A stretch of DNA of 64,000 nt from Eriocheir sinensis. Lineage: Eukaryota > Arthropoda > Malacostraca > Decapoda > Varunidae. Both the position numbers and the translations under genes were made by a program. Positions 30,991-41,938 of this stretch are shown piece by piece. The notes beneath the pieces were generated by a model that made no database searches, was not told the origin of the DNA, and saw nothing but the letters and a program-made list of their open reading frames with translations. Each line of letters begins with the position of its first letter. The first letter of the stretch is position 1. The stretch spans positions 281,001 to 345,000 of the forward strand of contig NW_026111781.1 in the NCBI RefSeq assembly GCF_024679095.1, in the 5' to 3' direction.

Positions 30991-31735
30991 CTACCCATGG
31001 AAGTACCCAGAGAGTCTTATCCATTGTTGGTGTGTGAGGCCTGAACTCTCTGAGGATATTGACCCAGGCCTTGAGATCAGTCCCAGCAATGTCAGTCAGC
31101 CAGGCACTGTTCCCTACGCTTCCATGAACCTCTGCTGTGGGTCAATGGCCACACCCAACACACTGATTATCCCTGTCAGTAATAGCAAACAGACCCCAAA
31201 AAGTGATGGAAATGAACTCTATGGAATGTAAGGAGGCAGAAAACAGTTTAAAAGCTGACATTGTTTTTGAGCTGGTAATAGCTGGCATTTCTTCGTGAGG
31301 AGAGCTGGCAATACTGTTTTCATGCCCAAGGAAAGGCTTAGGTAGTCTTACGCTTGACAAATTAAACGGATCAATGAACACTTACTCTGACCTCTGCCGT
31401 GTGCATAACTAAACTCAATCCTCCCTGTCATCCCTGCCCTGTTGTGCCGTGTCCTCTGCTGCCCCGCGTCGCCCTGCCAGTGCCCCATCAGGACGTCATT
31501 GTCTCCAGTCGTGTGGTCCAGTGAGTCACCGCTCTACCGCACGACAGTGACCCCAAGGAAGTCCCGGTTAGTCAGTCCGTCTGTCAGTGAGGGACATAAC
31601 CCCTGCCTGAGCTAACCCATCGCTGAGTCAGGCATTCATTATTTGTGTTATTTCAAGCCATAAGAGTAGGCTAGCATATGATGAGGAGGAGGCATCCATC
31701 AGTCTACTCATGCATTTGAGATATAACGTAACACA
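30991..31735. other. No recognised gene
   Basis: A 65-codon frame at 31034-31231 (+) continues out of the minisatellite (ELSEDIDPGLEISPSNVSQP) without recognised homology. The GC-rich stretch 31400-31600 shows nothing identifiable. Confidence 0.35.
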
Positions 31736-31737
31736 AG

Positions 31738-32103
31738 ATAATAAGGAGTCTGCAAGAGGCTGATAGGCCAATGCAAGGCAGCTCCTCACTATCCATGAAC
31801 TCATCTAACCTCTTCTTGAATGTATCTTGTGTTGGCACCCACCACATGACTGCCAGGTGTGTTCCACTCATCCACTACTCTGTCAGTAAATCATTTCTTT
31901 CCTGTGTCCTGAATTTATCTTACTTGAACCCATTGCTACGTTTCCTACCCGGCCCTCACACCACCAAAGTCTTATTAACACCCCTTATTAATTAAAGCCC
32001 TTCATACATTTGTAAACCTCCGTCAAGTCTCCTCACACCCTTCGCTTTTCTAGAGAATGCAGGTTTAAATGATTAGGTCTGTCCTCATATGGCGTTTCTC
32101 ACC
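31738..32103 (-). mobile_element. CR1-like LINE family A, 3' fragment
   Basis: Reverse complement of the family A 3' region: GGCCTATCAGCCTCTTGCAG near the tail, then a decayed version of the DEWNRLSSHVV...FKNRLDKF and LNLHSLEKRRVRGD coding blocks. More diverged than the copies at 12278 and 56767, so an older insertion. Confidence 0.75.
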
Positions 32104-32199
32104 CCTAAAGATGTATTGTAGAGGATTGTAACCCTTTCCCATATACAAACACAGGTAAACATACACACATTGACCCTTCCTGACCTGTTGTAACCCTCC

Positions 32200-32320
32200 A
32201 CAGGTCCACAGCAGGGATGTGGCCACCCCTGGCCACAGCCCCAAGTGTTCCCTGGTGGGCCATACTCACTGAGCTCCTCCTCCTCCTCCTCCTCCTCACC
32301 CTGCTGCCGTGGAAGGTGAG
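32200..32320 (+). other. Exon-like block readable on either strand
   Basis: On the plus strand, AACCCTCCACAG/G...AAG/GTGAGG brackets a frame with MWPPLATAPSVPWWAILTEL followed by eight Leu, a signal-anchor-like segment. On the minus strand, CTCACCTTCCACGGCAG precedes a poly-Glu frame ending at a strong GTGAGT donor. The (CTC)n core creates both readings, so strand and coding status are undecided. Confidence 0.25.
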
Positions 32321-32336
32321 GGAGAGAGAGAGGGAC

Positions 32337-34790
32337 TTTGATCACTGTCTTCAACACCAATAATCATAATCTATTTACCAATGAGCTACATGAAATAAAC
32401 CAGGAGGAACTACTAAATCTAGAAAATTCAAATGATAATTTTAATCTTTTCTATGAAAGAGTTTATGAATGTTACAATAAAAGTTTCCCCATTAAAACAA
32501 AATATGTAACTACAAAAAGACTTCATAATGCTTGGCTTACAGGCAGAATACTTAAATCTATCAAACATAAATGTAACTTGTTTAAAATGTATAAACTTGG
32601 AACAGTTTCTTATGAGACCTTTAAACAATATAGAAATTACCTTACTCAGAATATTAGGGTTGCCAAAATGAACTATTATTTCCAAATATTTACAAATTTT
32701 TGCAGAAATACCAAAAAGATTTGTCAAACAGTCAATGAATTAAAAGGTAATACATACAAAGCAAACAATATCAAGTCATTGCAGTATAATAATTCAGTAT
32801 TAAGTGATCCGTCAGATATATCGGAAGCCTTCAATAGATACTCGAAAGACTATCTTAAAGGTAACTTTCCAAATTCTATGATGTGCCCTATTGTTACCAC
32901 CTTTGATTTGGCTACAGTAATTAAGTCATTAAACAATAAAAAATCAGGCATTAATGATATATCACCCTCTTATATTAAAAGAAACTCTCATTTCATTTCA
33001 ATCCCTTTGGCTATACTTTATAATCAATCTGTTACAACTGGAACTTTTCCATCTCTGTTGAAGACTGCAAAAATTACACCCATCCACAAGTCTGGTCCCA
33101 ATGATGACCCTAAAAATTATAGACCAATATCTCAACTTACAATTTTCTCTAAAATATTTGAAACTTTAATGAAGGTTTATTTACTTGACTATCTTGAAAC
33201 TAAGAATATATTAAACCCTTCTCAGTATGGTTTTAGGTGGAACTGCAGCACTTTTACAGCCTTAAATGTATTTTCTAATGATGTACTTTCTGCAATTGAC
33301 AAAAACTCCATGTCTTATCCATATTTATAGATTTTGCTAAAGCCTTTGATACAGTACACCATAACATTCTTATTAACAAAATGTACCACTATGGGATCAG
33401 AGGCCCAATACTCTCTTGGTTCAAGGATTACCTAACAGATAGACATCAATGTACTGTATTTAGCGGCGAAAAATCATCTACTACCACTGTAAAACTTGGT
33501 GTACCTCAAGGAAGCGTTCTAGGCCCAATTTTGTTTCTAATATACATCAATGATATATCAAATCTTTTCTTTAAAGCTAAAAGTATATTGTTTGCCGATG
33601 ACACGACACTCTACTTAACAGGTCCGAACCAAGATCAACTTGTACTAAATGCAAATCATGAACTCGAAAAACTATACCAATGGTGTCTATGTAACAGACT
33701 TACAATTAATACAAAGAAAACTTGCTTTATGCTATTCACTACTAAAAAAGCGTCTAACTTGATTAATTTAAAAATCAATAATGAAATAATTTATAAAATG
33801 GATAGAGTGAGATTTCTTGGTGTAGATTATGATGATTCATTATCATTTAAATATCACATACATAACCTTACACTGAAAATATCAAGACACATTGCTTTAC
33901 TTTATCAAGTAAAGGATCTCATGCCTCAAAATGTATTAAAGTCAATATGCTATGCACACATTTATTCACTAATTACCTACTGCAACCCCATTTGGTGTAC
34001 AACATACACCACCTATTTAACCCCCTAAGATTGCAGCTCCAAAAAATTGTAAGAATTATTACTAACAGCAACTATTAAGCACACACTAGTCCACTCTTCA
34101 AGGAAACCAAAATTTTAAAACTGGATGATATAACTAAACTGGAAATAGCTACACTCATGTACAAAAATAGGAATGAAATGCGTGAGCTCCTCCCATCTCA
34201 TGATTAAGTATCCGTCACCGCGACAATCTGATCTTTCCTGTTCATCGTCTTTCAAAATTCCAACATTCAACTACTTATTTGGGTCCTGTAATTTGGAGTT
34301 CTATCCCCACAAATTCAAGAAGCTCCTTCCCTCAACACATTCAAAAGCCGATCAAAAACTAATATTATAATGACCTATTAACTAACTCACTTTTTCCTTA
34401 TAAATGTGCATATGTGTATGTACTTTAAAATATTATGTTAATCAATTAATGCAACATATGTGCAATTTACTTATGTATATGAATGGGTGTATGCGTGTAT
34501 GTGTGCGCATGTGTATGTGTGCGCATATGTATATGTGTATGCTTGTGTGTATGCGTGTGTGTGTGTGTATGAGTATATATAGGTCTGTGTGTGTGCATGT
34601 ATGTATGTATGTACACGTTTATTCTATTGTGTTATCTCGCATGCTCAATATATGATTCTATTACTTTAACATTATGTAAAGTTATCATAATCATTTCATC
34701 TTAACTACAATTATTATTAATGTTGTCACAGCCACTAATTTTCAAATAAATTATATATGTCTTGCCTAAAAAGCTATGCTTTAGACAGGC
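32337..34790 (+). mobile_element. LINE family C, RT-bearing, 5' truncated
   Basis: The first frame, 32338-33330, has the RT N-terminal region: KTAKITPIHKSGPNDDPKNY, RPISQLTIFSKIFE, and NILNPSQYGFR. A frameshift near 33328 leads into a second frame holding [36 protein letters not shown], then the catalytic FADDTTLY, then RLTINTKKT and RFLGV. A further broken C-terminal piece runs to about 34370, and a non-coding tail to about 34790. The domain order fits the Jockey/CR1/L2 group of non-LTR elements. The endonuclease is missing. AT-rich codon use differs from families A and B. Confidence 0.92.
34400..34620. repeat. TG/TATG-rich simple sequence in LINE C tail
   Basis: Imperfect GTGTATG and TGTGCGCATGTG repeats between the last LINE C coding remnant and its presumed 3' end. 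Confidence 0.8.
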
Positions 34791-34886
34791 TAGCTTTAGT
34801 TGTACAGCTTAAAGCTCTGTCCATATATATATGCATATAGCATATATAATTTTGTATAACTAATAGCTATAAATAAATGTTTCAAA

Positions 34887-35050
<164 letters not shown>

Positions 35051-35057
35051 CTCTCAG

Positions 35058-35260
35058 GACATGAATGAACCCTCAAACCTCTGGTCCAGGAGTCACCACA
35101 GCTGTCAGCAGAACAACTTGGAGCGTCCGCCCTTCCTGCCGCCAGTGGTCAGAGACTCTCTCTTCTGCCACACGGTCTGCATGTCGGCAAGGCACTACAT
35201 CGGACTCCACTACAACCTCCACAACCTCTACGGACTGTCAGAGACGAGTGCCACCAACGC
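35058..35260 (+). CDS. GH31 alpha-glucosidase, nucleophile exon
   Basis: Acceptor ACTCTCAG and donor GTAAGT flank 203 bp reading DMNEPSNLWSRS, then NNLERPPFLPPVVRDSLFCH, then HYIGLHYNLHNLYGLSE. In glycoside hydrolase family 31 the Asp of WIDMNEP is the catalytic nucleophile, and HYNLHNLYGL is a diagnostic block of lysosomal acid alpha-glucosidase and sucrase-isomaltase relatives. These cleave terminal alpha-1,4-linked glucose from glycogen or maltose. The exon starts at the Asp codon and leaves phase 2, matching 38373. The intron is filled by a 2.7 kb hAT-like element and a LINE B piece. Upstream exons were not found. Confidence 0.85.
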
Positions 35261-35908
35261 GTAAGTCTATGATGCTCAGAGTTTTAGGTGCAGGGAGGGA
35301 TATGCTCACAGTAAGTTTGTGGTATGCATTCAGTATGGGCACAGTACATTAGTGATGTGCTTGCAGCAGAGCTGGGCACTTCCGATCATCAGTCCGATCG
35401 TCCGATCTTCCGATCTGATCGGAACAGCAATTGGCGATCGGAATGCAAAGATTGGATCATCTTTGTAAAAGGTAATCGGACTGTGGAGATCGGAACTTCA
35501 CAAACTAACTTCCGATTACCAATCACAAAAAGAAAGTGGTCAGCGTTGTCATGGCAACAAGTGACTGCGGACTTCTTACAATTATTTTTATACACGTTGC
35601 TAAATAGCTACTTCAATAAGCGTCTTTATTTATAAAATTAAGCGATAATTATTGATCGTTAATTTATTTAATTCTGGTAAGGTATCGCGAACGAGACGCG
35701 CAGGCGCAAAGTCGCTTTATTTGCATGGCGGGACTTGTTACACGATGCCATGAGAGTGTGGAGGGCTGCAGTAGTGGGCTTCCGCTCACTCCAGTAACCG
35801 AGTGACCTGCCCCAGTTGTCAGTTATGCATTTTCTGCTGCAGTGTTACCACCCTCTAATGGCGACACCGTCAGTATCTTTTCGGAAAACCAACAAGACCT
35901 AAGCTAAA

Positions 35909-35929
35909 AGGCGGGGCTTCGCCCCGCCT
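35909..35929. other. GC-rich perfect hairpin
   Basis: AGGCGGGGC / TTC / GCCCCGCCT, a 9-bp perfect stem with a TTC loop. A weaker one (GGGGAGGGC TTT GCCTTCCC) follows near 35955. Both lie in a C-rich island inside the hAT-like element. Confidence 0.8.
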
Positions 35930-36083
35930 CGACCCCCCACCTTCTTAACCGAGGGGAGGGCTTTGCCTTCCCTTGACACCCCCCACCCACCCGTCGGGAT
36001 CCCCCCGCAACAAGAGGAGGAGGAGAAGGAAGGTGGTCTCGCGAGACAGCGTAACAGGCCGCCCAGACCACGGCACCAAACTA

Positions 36084-36272
36084 ACGCCCCATACCCCTCC
36101 CATTCAAGAACTTATCTAACCTCTTCTTGAATGTATCTATCGCGTCGGCGCTCACCACATGACTTCTAAGTCTGTTCCACTCATCCACCACTTCACTGTT
36201 GGTAAACCAATTCTTGCCTATGTCTTTGTTGAACCTGAACTTATCCAACTTAAGCTCATTGCTACGTGTCTT
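36084..36272 (-). mobile_element. CR1-like LINE family A fragment
   Basis: The minus strand reads TRSNELKLDKFRFNKDIGKN, then WFTNSEVVDEWNRLRSHVV, then DTFKKRLDKFL. These are the C-terminal blocks of family A, cut at the Thr-Arg-Ser position by the adjoining inverted-repeat element. Confidence 0.88.
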
Positions 36273-37416
36273 AACCGGTGTGGTGTCATCTGCCATCCAC
36301 GTATCCTAAGACACCCCATCCAATCTGCTCATGCTCGGGATTTGTTTGCAAACAAAGGGTGGATGATTTGCGACACAGTACCGTGTCTTTGTCGACTGCC
36401 TATCGCGATATGTCCCACCTGAGTTTTTTTTTTATCTTTTTAAAAGTAAATGTCGACGTATGTTTTTAATTTGAAAATTGCTTGAAATATGAAAGTTTCT
36501 TTCTGCACCCTTTGTATGTCAGTAAATGAGGCAAATGAGGTATGTCGGTAAATGTGATAAATGAGATAACCTGTTCACCTTGTATGTCGGTAAATGTGAT
36601 AAATGAGATAACCTGTTCACCTTGTATGTCGGTAAATGTGATGAATGAGATAACCTGCACCCCTTGTATGTCGGTAAATGTGATGAATGAGATAACCTCC
36701 ACCCCTTGTATGTCGGTAAATGTGATGAATGAGATAACCTCATCCCCTTGTATGTTGTATGTCGGTAAATGTGATGAATGAGATAACCTCCACCCCTTGT
36801 ATGTCGGTAAATGTGATGAATGAGATAACCTCCACCCCTTGTATGTCGGTAAATGTGATGAATGAGATAACCTCCACCCCTTGTATGTCGATAAATGTGA
36901 TGAATGAGATAACCTCCACCCCTTGTATGTCGATAAATGTGATGAATGAGATAACCTCCACCCCTTGTATGTCGATAAATGTGATGAATGAGATAACCTG
37001 CACCCCTTGTATGTCAGTAAATGTGATAAATCAGGTAACCTGAAGCCTTGTATGTCAGTAAATGTGATAAATGAGATAACCTGCACCCTTTGTATGTCAG
37101 TATATGTGATAAATGAGGTAACCTGCACCCTTTGTATGTCGGTATATGTGATAAATGAGATAACCTACACTCTCTTCTGATTGATGGTCATGTTTCTCAG
37201 ATTCTCTCCATTTAATGGTAGGCTATCTGAATTATGGGGTCCATGTCATTAATGAATTTGGCCATTTTCCCATAAAAGCTGCCATGCTGTCTTGCCGCCA
37301 TCTTGCCTGGACAAACTACGATATCAACACTGTGTCTGTAAACATTGTGTTCTGCGCATGCGCTAATCAGGATGGGACGTTTTAGGATACGTGGACGGCA
37401 GATGACACAGCACCGG
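36273..37416. mobile_element. Nested inverted-repeat element containing a 42-bp minisatellite
   Basis: The left end (CCGGTGTGGTGTCATCTGCC, then ATCCACGTATCCTAAGACACCCCATCC) and the reverse complement of the right end (37367-37416) match over about 45 bp with few changes. Most of the interior is the minisatellite 36500-37175. No coding region. The superfamily is not determined. Confidence 0.75.
36500..37175 (+). repeat. 42-bp minisatellite, about 15-16 copies
   Basis: Unit TTGTATGTCGGTAAATGTGA then TGAATGAGATAACCTCCACCCC. Inner copies are nearly identical and outer copies diverge (GTCAGTA, AGGTAACC), the pattern of an array growing from its centre. Fourteen-codon periodic ORFs on both strands follow from the unit length. 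Confidence 0.95.
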
Positions 37417-37419
37417 CTC

Positions 37420-37900
37420 ACTTATAATCAAAACCTTATTGCTAATGTTTTTCTTGTAATTAATTTATTTATGGACCAATATCTTTTATTCAGAAAGCTA
37501 TTTAATCAGGAAGGATAGGAGATTAATGATCACTATCGCTCGTTTTATTATAGAATAGTAAAAAATATTTCCTAGATATCGATAATAAAATTTATAAAGT
37601 TGAAAAATGTTTGTCAAAAATCTAAATCAACTTCAAACAAAAGTAAAAATAGCGAACATAATTCCCTTTTCATACATTCAGAAATTGAATAAAAAAGTAG
37701 GCTTATATAAATGCATTAAATAAGACGTTAAGATCACATTTTTTCTTTACCATGTCCTATATACCAGAAGAAAGAGGAAAAATAAAAATATTTATCTGCA
37801 AATAATTAAGTTATTACTTATTGGAAATTATTACTTAAGGAATGCCTATAATAGGTGTTTCTTGTAATTATTATTTAAAAAATAATAGTAATTATAATAA
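37420..37900. other. AT-rich interior of hAT-like element
   Basis: No gene or repeat recognised. Confidence 0.4.
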
Positions 37901-38094
37901 GTTTTAGTGATCGGATGATCAGAATGGTGATCGGAACAGCAGTACTTAAAAAATGATCGGATGATCGGAATCGGATCAGTTCCCAAAACTGATCGGATGA
38001 TCGGGGATCGGAACAGCAAAAAAGTGATCGGTGCCCACCACTGGCTTGCAGTAAGTTTGTGGTGTGCATTTAGCATCGTTACAGTGTATTAATG

Positions 38095-38290
38095 ATATAC
38101 CCAAGTCATTGGCAAGAGGAAATACAGATGAAGGAAGGCTGTTTTTCTTTCAGAGTTTACCAGCCAAAGAGATGAAAGAATGAAGATGCTGGCTGGCTGA
38201 CTCCTGCATAAGGGATTAGGGCAGCATAGAGACGAGCCATTGTTTAAAATTATGGACGGTAGTGGTTGAGGCATGCAGCTACCAAGTTCA
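38095..38290 (-). mobile_element. LINE family B fragment, copy 2
   Basis: Matches the part of 10740-10960 containing CAAGTCGTAGGCAGGAGGAA and AGATGCTGGTTAACTCTTGC, diverged and with deletions. No poly(A). Confidence 0.7.
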
Positions 38291-38372
38291 GGAGTGCCCG
38301 CCAGTCCTCTTTCTTATAACATACCAATACTTGTTTATTATTACTATCAATATGGCCATTACTTGTTGCCAG

Positions 38373-38500
38373 AGCCCTGCAGGGTGTGGGAGCCAGGCGG
38401 CCGTTCATCACTTCCCGCTCGTCCTTCCCCGGCCAGGGCCACTAAGGGGGCCACTGGACGGGCCACGTGTGCTCTCACTGCTTCAACACGTGGCACTCCA
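38373..38500 (+). pseudogene. GH31 alpha-glucosidase, acid/base exon, damaged
   Basis: Acceptor TTGTTGCCAG. The first base completes the codon left by 35058-35260, then ALQGVGARRPFITSRSSF, PGQGH, stop, GGHWTGH. The family block here is RPFVISRSTF...GHYAGHWTGD. The Tyr codon of GHY is TAA, and the Asp after GHWTG, the catalytic acid/base, is His (CAC). No convincing donor follows; a GTGTGC just after the His codon is the best candidate. The stop plus the loss of an active-site residue point to a pseudogene or an error cluster. The end position is estimated. Confidence 0.7.
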
Positions 38501-38547
38501 CCGCAGCTGCTGGAATTTATTTATTGATTTATCAATTGATCTATTTA

Positions 38548-38745
<198 letters not shown>

Positions 38746-38899
38746 TCCTGGCCTACAGCTGGTAGGCTTTCTTTAGGGGCCTGATGATCAGCCCGAGCCC
38801 GTCATGGCACAGGGCAGGCGAGTGTCTACAGTGATGCCATCTATTCTGAGCGAGCAATGGGCCATGTTATTTCGAGATTCCAGCGCCCAAACACACATG

Positions 38900-39480
38900 T
38901 GATTTGACTTTTATAGGAGTTGTGGGCCTTTCCGTGGGTAGTTTTTTGACCCTGGTGGTAGTTTGATAAGGCTGCTGTGCCATGAACTCTAGTAACCACT
39001 CCTGAGAATGCATTTTACCTCTCTTTTTGCCTTAAGAAATAGCTGGTGTGTGAGGGTCAGTAGTGTGTAAGAATCCCAGGCAAAGCATTCCCCTATCAAG
39101 ATTATTCTTTGGTGACATGCAGCTGTGCCCTCTCCTCTACAGCAAACACCCTTGCTCTGTCCTTATCTCAAGTTGTTACCTGAAAACTTCTCATCCCATC
39201 TCTCAAAAACTTAATGTCTTCTTCTGGCACCTTGGCCCAGCCTGCCACGTGACTATTGTCCACTCAGGAAGGGACGGTCCACCACACAGCCTGATATCAT
39301 GAGGACACTGTGAAGAGAACACTTAATATAACATGAGTGCATTGATGTATGGCAGAATTGTTACAATTTTTAAAGGCTGAATTTAGATTAACTTTTACAT
39401 GGATGATATATTTTTGGAGTTCATATTATCAATTTTTCACCTCCTCTTCCTCCTCCTCTTCTTCCTCCATGTGCATACTG
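38900..39480 (-). repeat. Repeat family R relic, then unremarkable sequence
   Basis: 38900-39010 (GTGGGCCTTTCCGTGGGTAG, TTTTTTGACCCTGGTGGTAG, TTTGATAAGG) is an inverted member of family R. 39060-39480 shows nothing recognised. Confidence 0.65.
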
Positions 39481-39500
39481 TTTTTCACTCCAGTGTAATT

Positions 39501-39606
<106 letters not shown>

Positions 39607-39639
39607 CTATGTCATCAACACCCAAAATGAGGTGCTGTA

Positions 39640-39992
39640 AGTCAGCCTATGGTCCTAAGCATATCAGGCTCCCACTGTTACTATTCCCCAAGGCCACAGA
39701 GAAGGCTAACCGTGTTTTCCTGGGTGGTGTTTTTCCGTTCAGGGTGCAAAAGCCGTGTGAAACTATCAGCAGCACCACCCTGCATCTCTGTTTGTCTGTA
39801 TCTCTGTGTCCCTGTCTTCCTAAATGTATCAGGCTCCCACTGCACCTATTTCCCAAGCCCACAGGGAAGAGTAACTGGGTTGTCTTGGGTGTTTTCTCCT
39901 TCAAGGCACAGAAGCCATGCAAAACTACCACCAGGCTCAGGAAACCGCCCATGGAAACCCCAACAACCTCTGCGAGAGCCTTTTGAAATAGA
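39640..39992 (+). repeat. Two repeat family R members in tandem
   Basis: Two copies of about 175 bp share CATATCAGGCTCCCACTGT / GTATCAGGCTCCCACTGCAC, CCCCAAGGCCACAGAGAAG / CCCAAGCCCACAGGGAAGAG, and the AAACTA-CACCA core. The second ends CCGCCCATGGAAACCCCAAC, then CTCTGCGAGAGCCTTTTGAA. These show a longer version of the family consensus than the arrays at 25400 and 30590. Confidence 0.75.
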
Positions 39993-40710
39993 TGGAGCAA
40001 GCCTGTGAGGAGTTTGACAATATGGACCTTAACTTCATCGTCTGCCAACTTGACGCAGCCTTTCACGCAACTTTTCCCCATCCTTTACAATACTCAGCTG
40101 TTGCACTCTTCCACATGAAGCATTTACAATCTGTCCTAAATCATCTTCCTAAGTCCCTGTCACCACTCAAATTCTTCCCTTCCTGTGCTGTCTTCTGTGC
40201 CTTCATTTCATAGTCACTGCTGTTCAGAACTTGCTAACAGCTGCTTCCTTCCTGCCTTCTGCAGTGCCCAAGGCTTTCTGCTCAAGCTCATTCCTCTGCT
40301 ATTTAACTTCCTAATGCCTGAGTTAACCAAAATCATCACTTTTTTCCATCCCTTTCCCTGGTAAACTCTGAAATACTTGTCCTTCCTTATTTCTGCATTT
40401 TGTCCTGACTGCCATTTGCTTCACTTAGTCCTCTCTAAGTCACTGCCATCACACTCATTATTCTTTAATTCCTATCTTCTATGCCTTAATTTCATAGTCA
40501 CTGCTGTTCTGAACTTGCTAATAGCTGCCTCCCTCCAGCCACACACACACACACACACACACACCACCTTCTTCCTCCTCCCTACCAATTTAACAGAGGC
40601 AGGAAATAACATAGAAGCTGCCAATGATTTTTTTTGTTATTATTAATCAACATCTTTTAGTAAGGAAGAGCTTCACTTTCTCCAGTGCTCCTGTCACCTT
40701 TTTCCTCCCC
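39993..40710. other. No gene; short (AC)n at 40541-40564
   Basis: C/T-rich sequence with an internal duplication: TTCATAGTCACTGCTGTTCA recurs at about 40207 and 40493, followed by GAACTTGCTAA. Confidence 0.5.
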
Positions 40711-40721
40711 CCAGAACACTT

Positions 40722-41535
40722 CAGAAATATGTCAGGGTCAAGAAATAGTTGGGAACCTACCAGCATCAGAAATATGTCAGGGGCAAGAAATAGTTAGGAA
40801 CCTGCCAGCATCAGAAATATGTCAGGGTCAAGAAATAGTTTTTTTTTTTTTTTTACAGCAAAGGGAGACAGCAAGAAAAGTAAACATTAATAAAAAAAAA
40901 GCGCTACTCGCTGCTCCTAAAAATCCAAAGGAGGTCCCGAAAGATAAAGTTTTTTCGGGAGGAGTGTCCTGATACCCTCCTCTTGAAAGAGTTCAAGTCC
41001 GGTAGCAGGAGGAAATACAGATGAAGGAAGATTGTTCCCAGGTTTACCAGTGAGAGGATGAAAGAGTGAAGATGCTGTAACTCTTGCATAAGGGGTTGGA
41101 CAGTATAGGGATGAACATGCCAGCATCAGAAATATGTCAGGGCAAGAAATAGTTGGGAACCTGCCAGCATCAGAAATATGTCAGGGCAAGAAATAGTTAG
41201 GAACCTGCCAGCATCAGAAATATGTCACGGGCAAGAAGGTGATAGTTGGGAACCTGCCAGCATCAGAAATATGTCAGGGGCAAGAAATAGTTGGGAACCT
41301 GCCAGCATCAGAAATATGTCAGGGGCAAGAAATAGTTAGGAACCTGCCAGCATCAGAAATATGTCAGGGGCAAGAAATAATTAGGAACCTGCCAGCATCA
41401 GAAATATGTCAGGGGCAAGAAATAATTAGGAACCTGCCAGCATCAGAAATATGTCAGGGGCAAGAAATAGTTAGGAACCTGCCAGCATCAGAAATATGTC
41501 AGGGCAAGAAATAGTTAGGAACCTGCCAGCATTTT
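40722..41535 (+). repeat. 45-bp minisatellite split by a LINE insertion
   Basis: Unit AGGGGCAAGAAATAGTTAGG, then AACCTGCCAGCATCAGAAAT, then ATGTC. About three copies lie at 40722-40840 and nine to ten at 41117-41535, separated by a LINE B copy. The 15-codon unit gives the periodic ORF at 41239-41514. Confidence 0.95.
40841..41116 (-). mobile_element. LINE family B, 3' end with poly(A), copy 3, inside minisatellite
   Basis: A T run at 40840-40854 (poly(A) on the element strand) is followed by the same 3' sequence as 10598-10870 (ACAGCAAAGGGAGACAG...GGATGAACATG). About 275 bp, 5' truncated. It sits within the 45-bp array with array sequence on both sides, so it is younger than the array. Confidence 0.9.
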
Positions 41536-41539
41536 TTAG

Positions 41540-41935
41540 TTGGTATAAATGACATCTATTGGTGAGGAAGAGCTGTGATTTTGCCACTCCTTCCCTTCTT
41601 TCCTCCTTCTCTCCTGTTCCCTTCTTTCCTCCTTTCCCTCTGCCCCTTCTCCCCTCCCTCCTCCCAGACCCTCCAGGAGTCATTCAACAAAGGCCAGAAA
41701 TAGTTAGGAAGCTGGCCGCAGTGTTTTTAGTTGCTGTAAATGACATCTTATGGTGAGGCAGAGCTGTGCCTTTGCTGTTACTCATACTCCTTTTTCCTCC
41801 TCTCAGACCCTCCAGGAATTTAATGAAGGCAAAAAATAGCAAAGAGGCTGCCAGTATTTAGTTCATATTAAGTGACATCTTTAGTGAGGAAGAACTTTGA
41901 TTGATTTCCTTTTTCCTCCCCTCAAATCCCTCCAG
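41540..41935. other. Short diverged repeats, no gene
   Basis: Three diverged copies of AAATGACATCTATTGGTGAGGAAGAGCTGTG-type sequence (41555, 41738, 41870), each followed by a pyrimidine-rich CCTCC stretch and CAGACCCTCCAG. An old, approximately 170-bp tandem repeat. Confidence 0.6.
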
Positions 41936-41938
41936 TAG

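Larger units (their letters stand above)
35367..38043. mobile_element. hAT-like element, 2.68 kb, perfect 8-bp target duplication
   Basis: Starts CAGAGCTGGGCACTTCCGAT and ends ATCGGTGCCCACCACTG, inverted ends of the hAT type. GCTTGCAG flanks both sides (35359-35366 and 38044-38051). Both subterminal regions are crowded with GATCGGATGATCGGA words. Inside are a LINE A fragment (36084-36272), a second inverted-repeat element (36273-37416) and a GC-rich block (35895-36010). No transposase frame is seen. It lies in the GH31 intron. Confidence 0.93.

Noticed and set aside
31034..31231. 65-codon ORF as a gene
   Set aside because: Begins inside or next to a minisatellite, with no homology or splice support.
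35909..35929. Bacterial intrinsic terminator
   Set aside because: GC stem-loop without a following T run, in a eukaryotic transposon.
36500..37175. CRISPR-like array
   Set aside because: Units are contiguous 42-bp tandem copies without unique spacers, inside a eukaryotic transposon. The same holds for 30590, 40722 and 1885.
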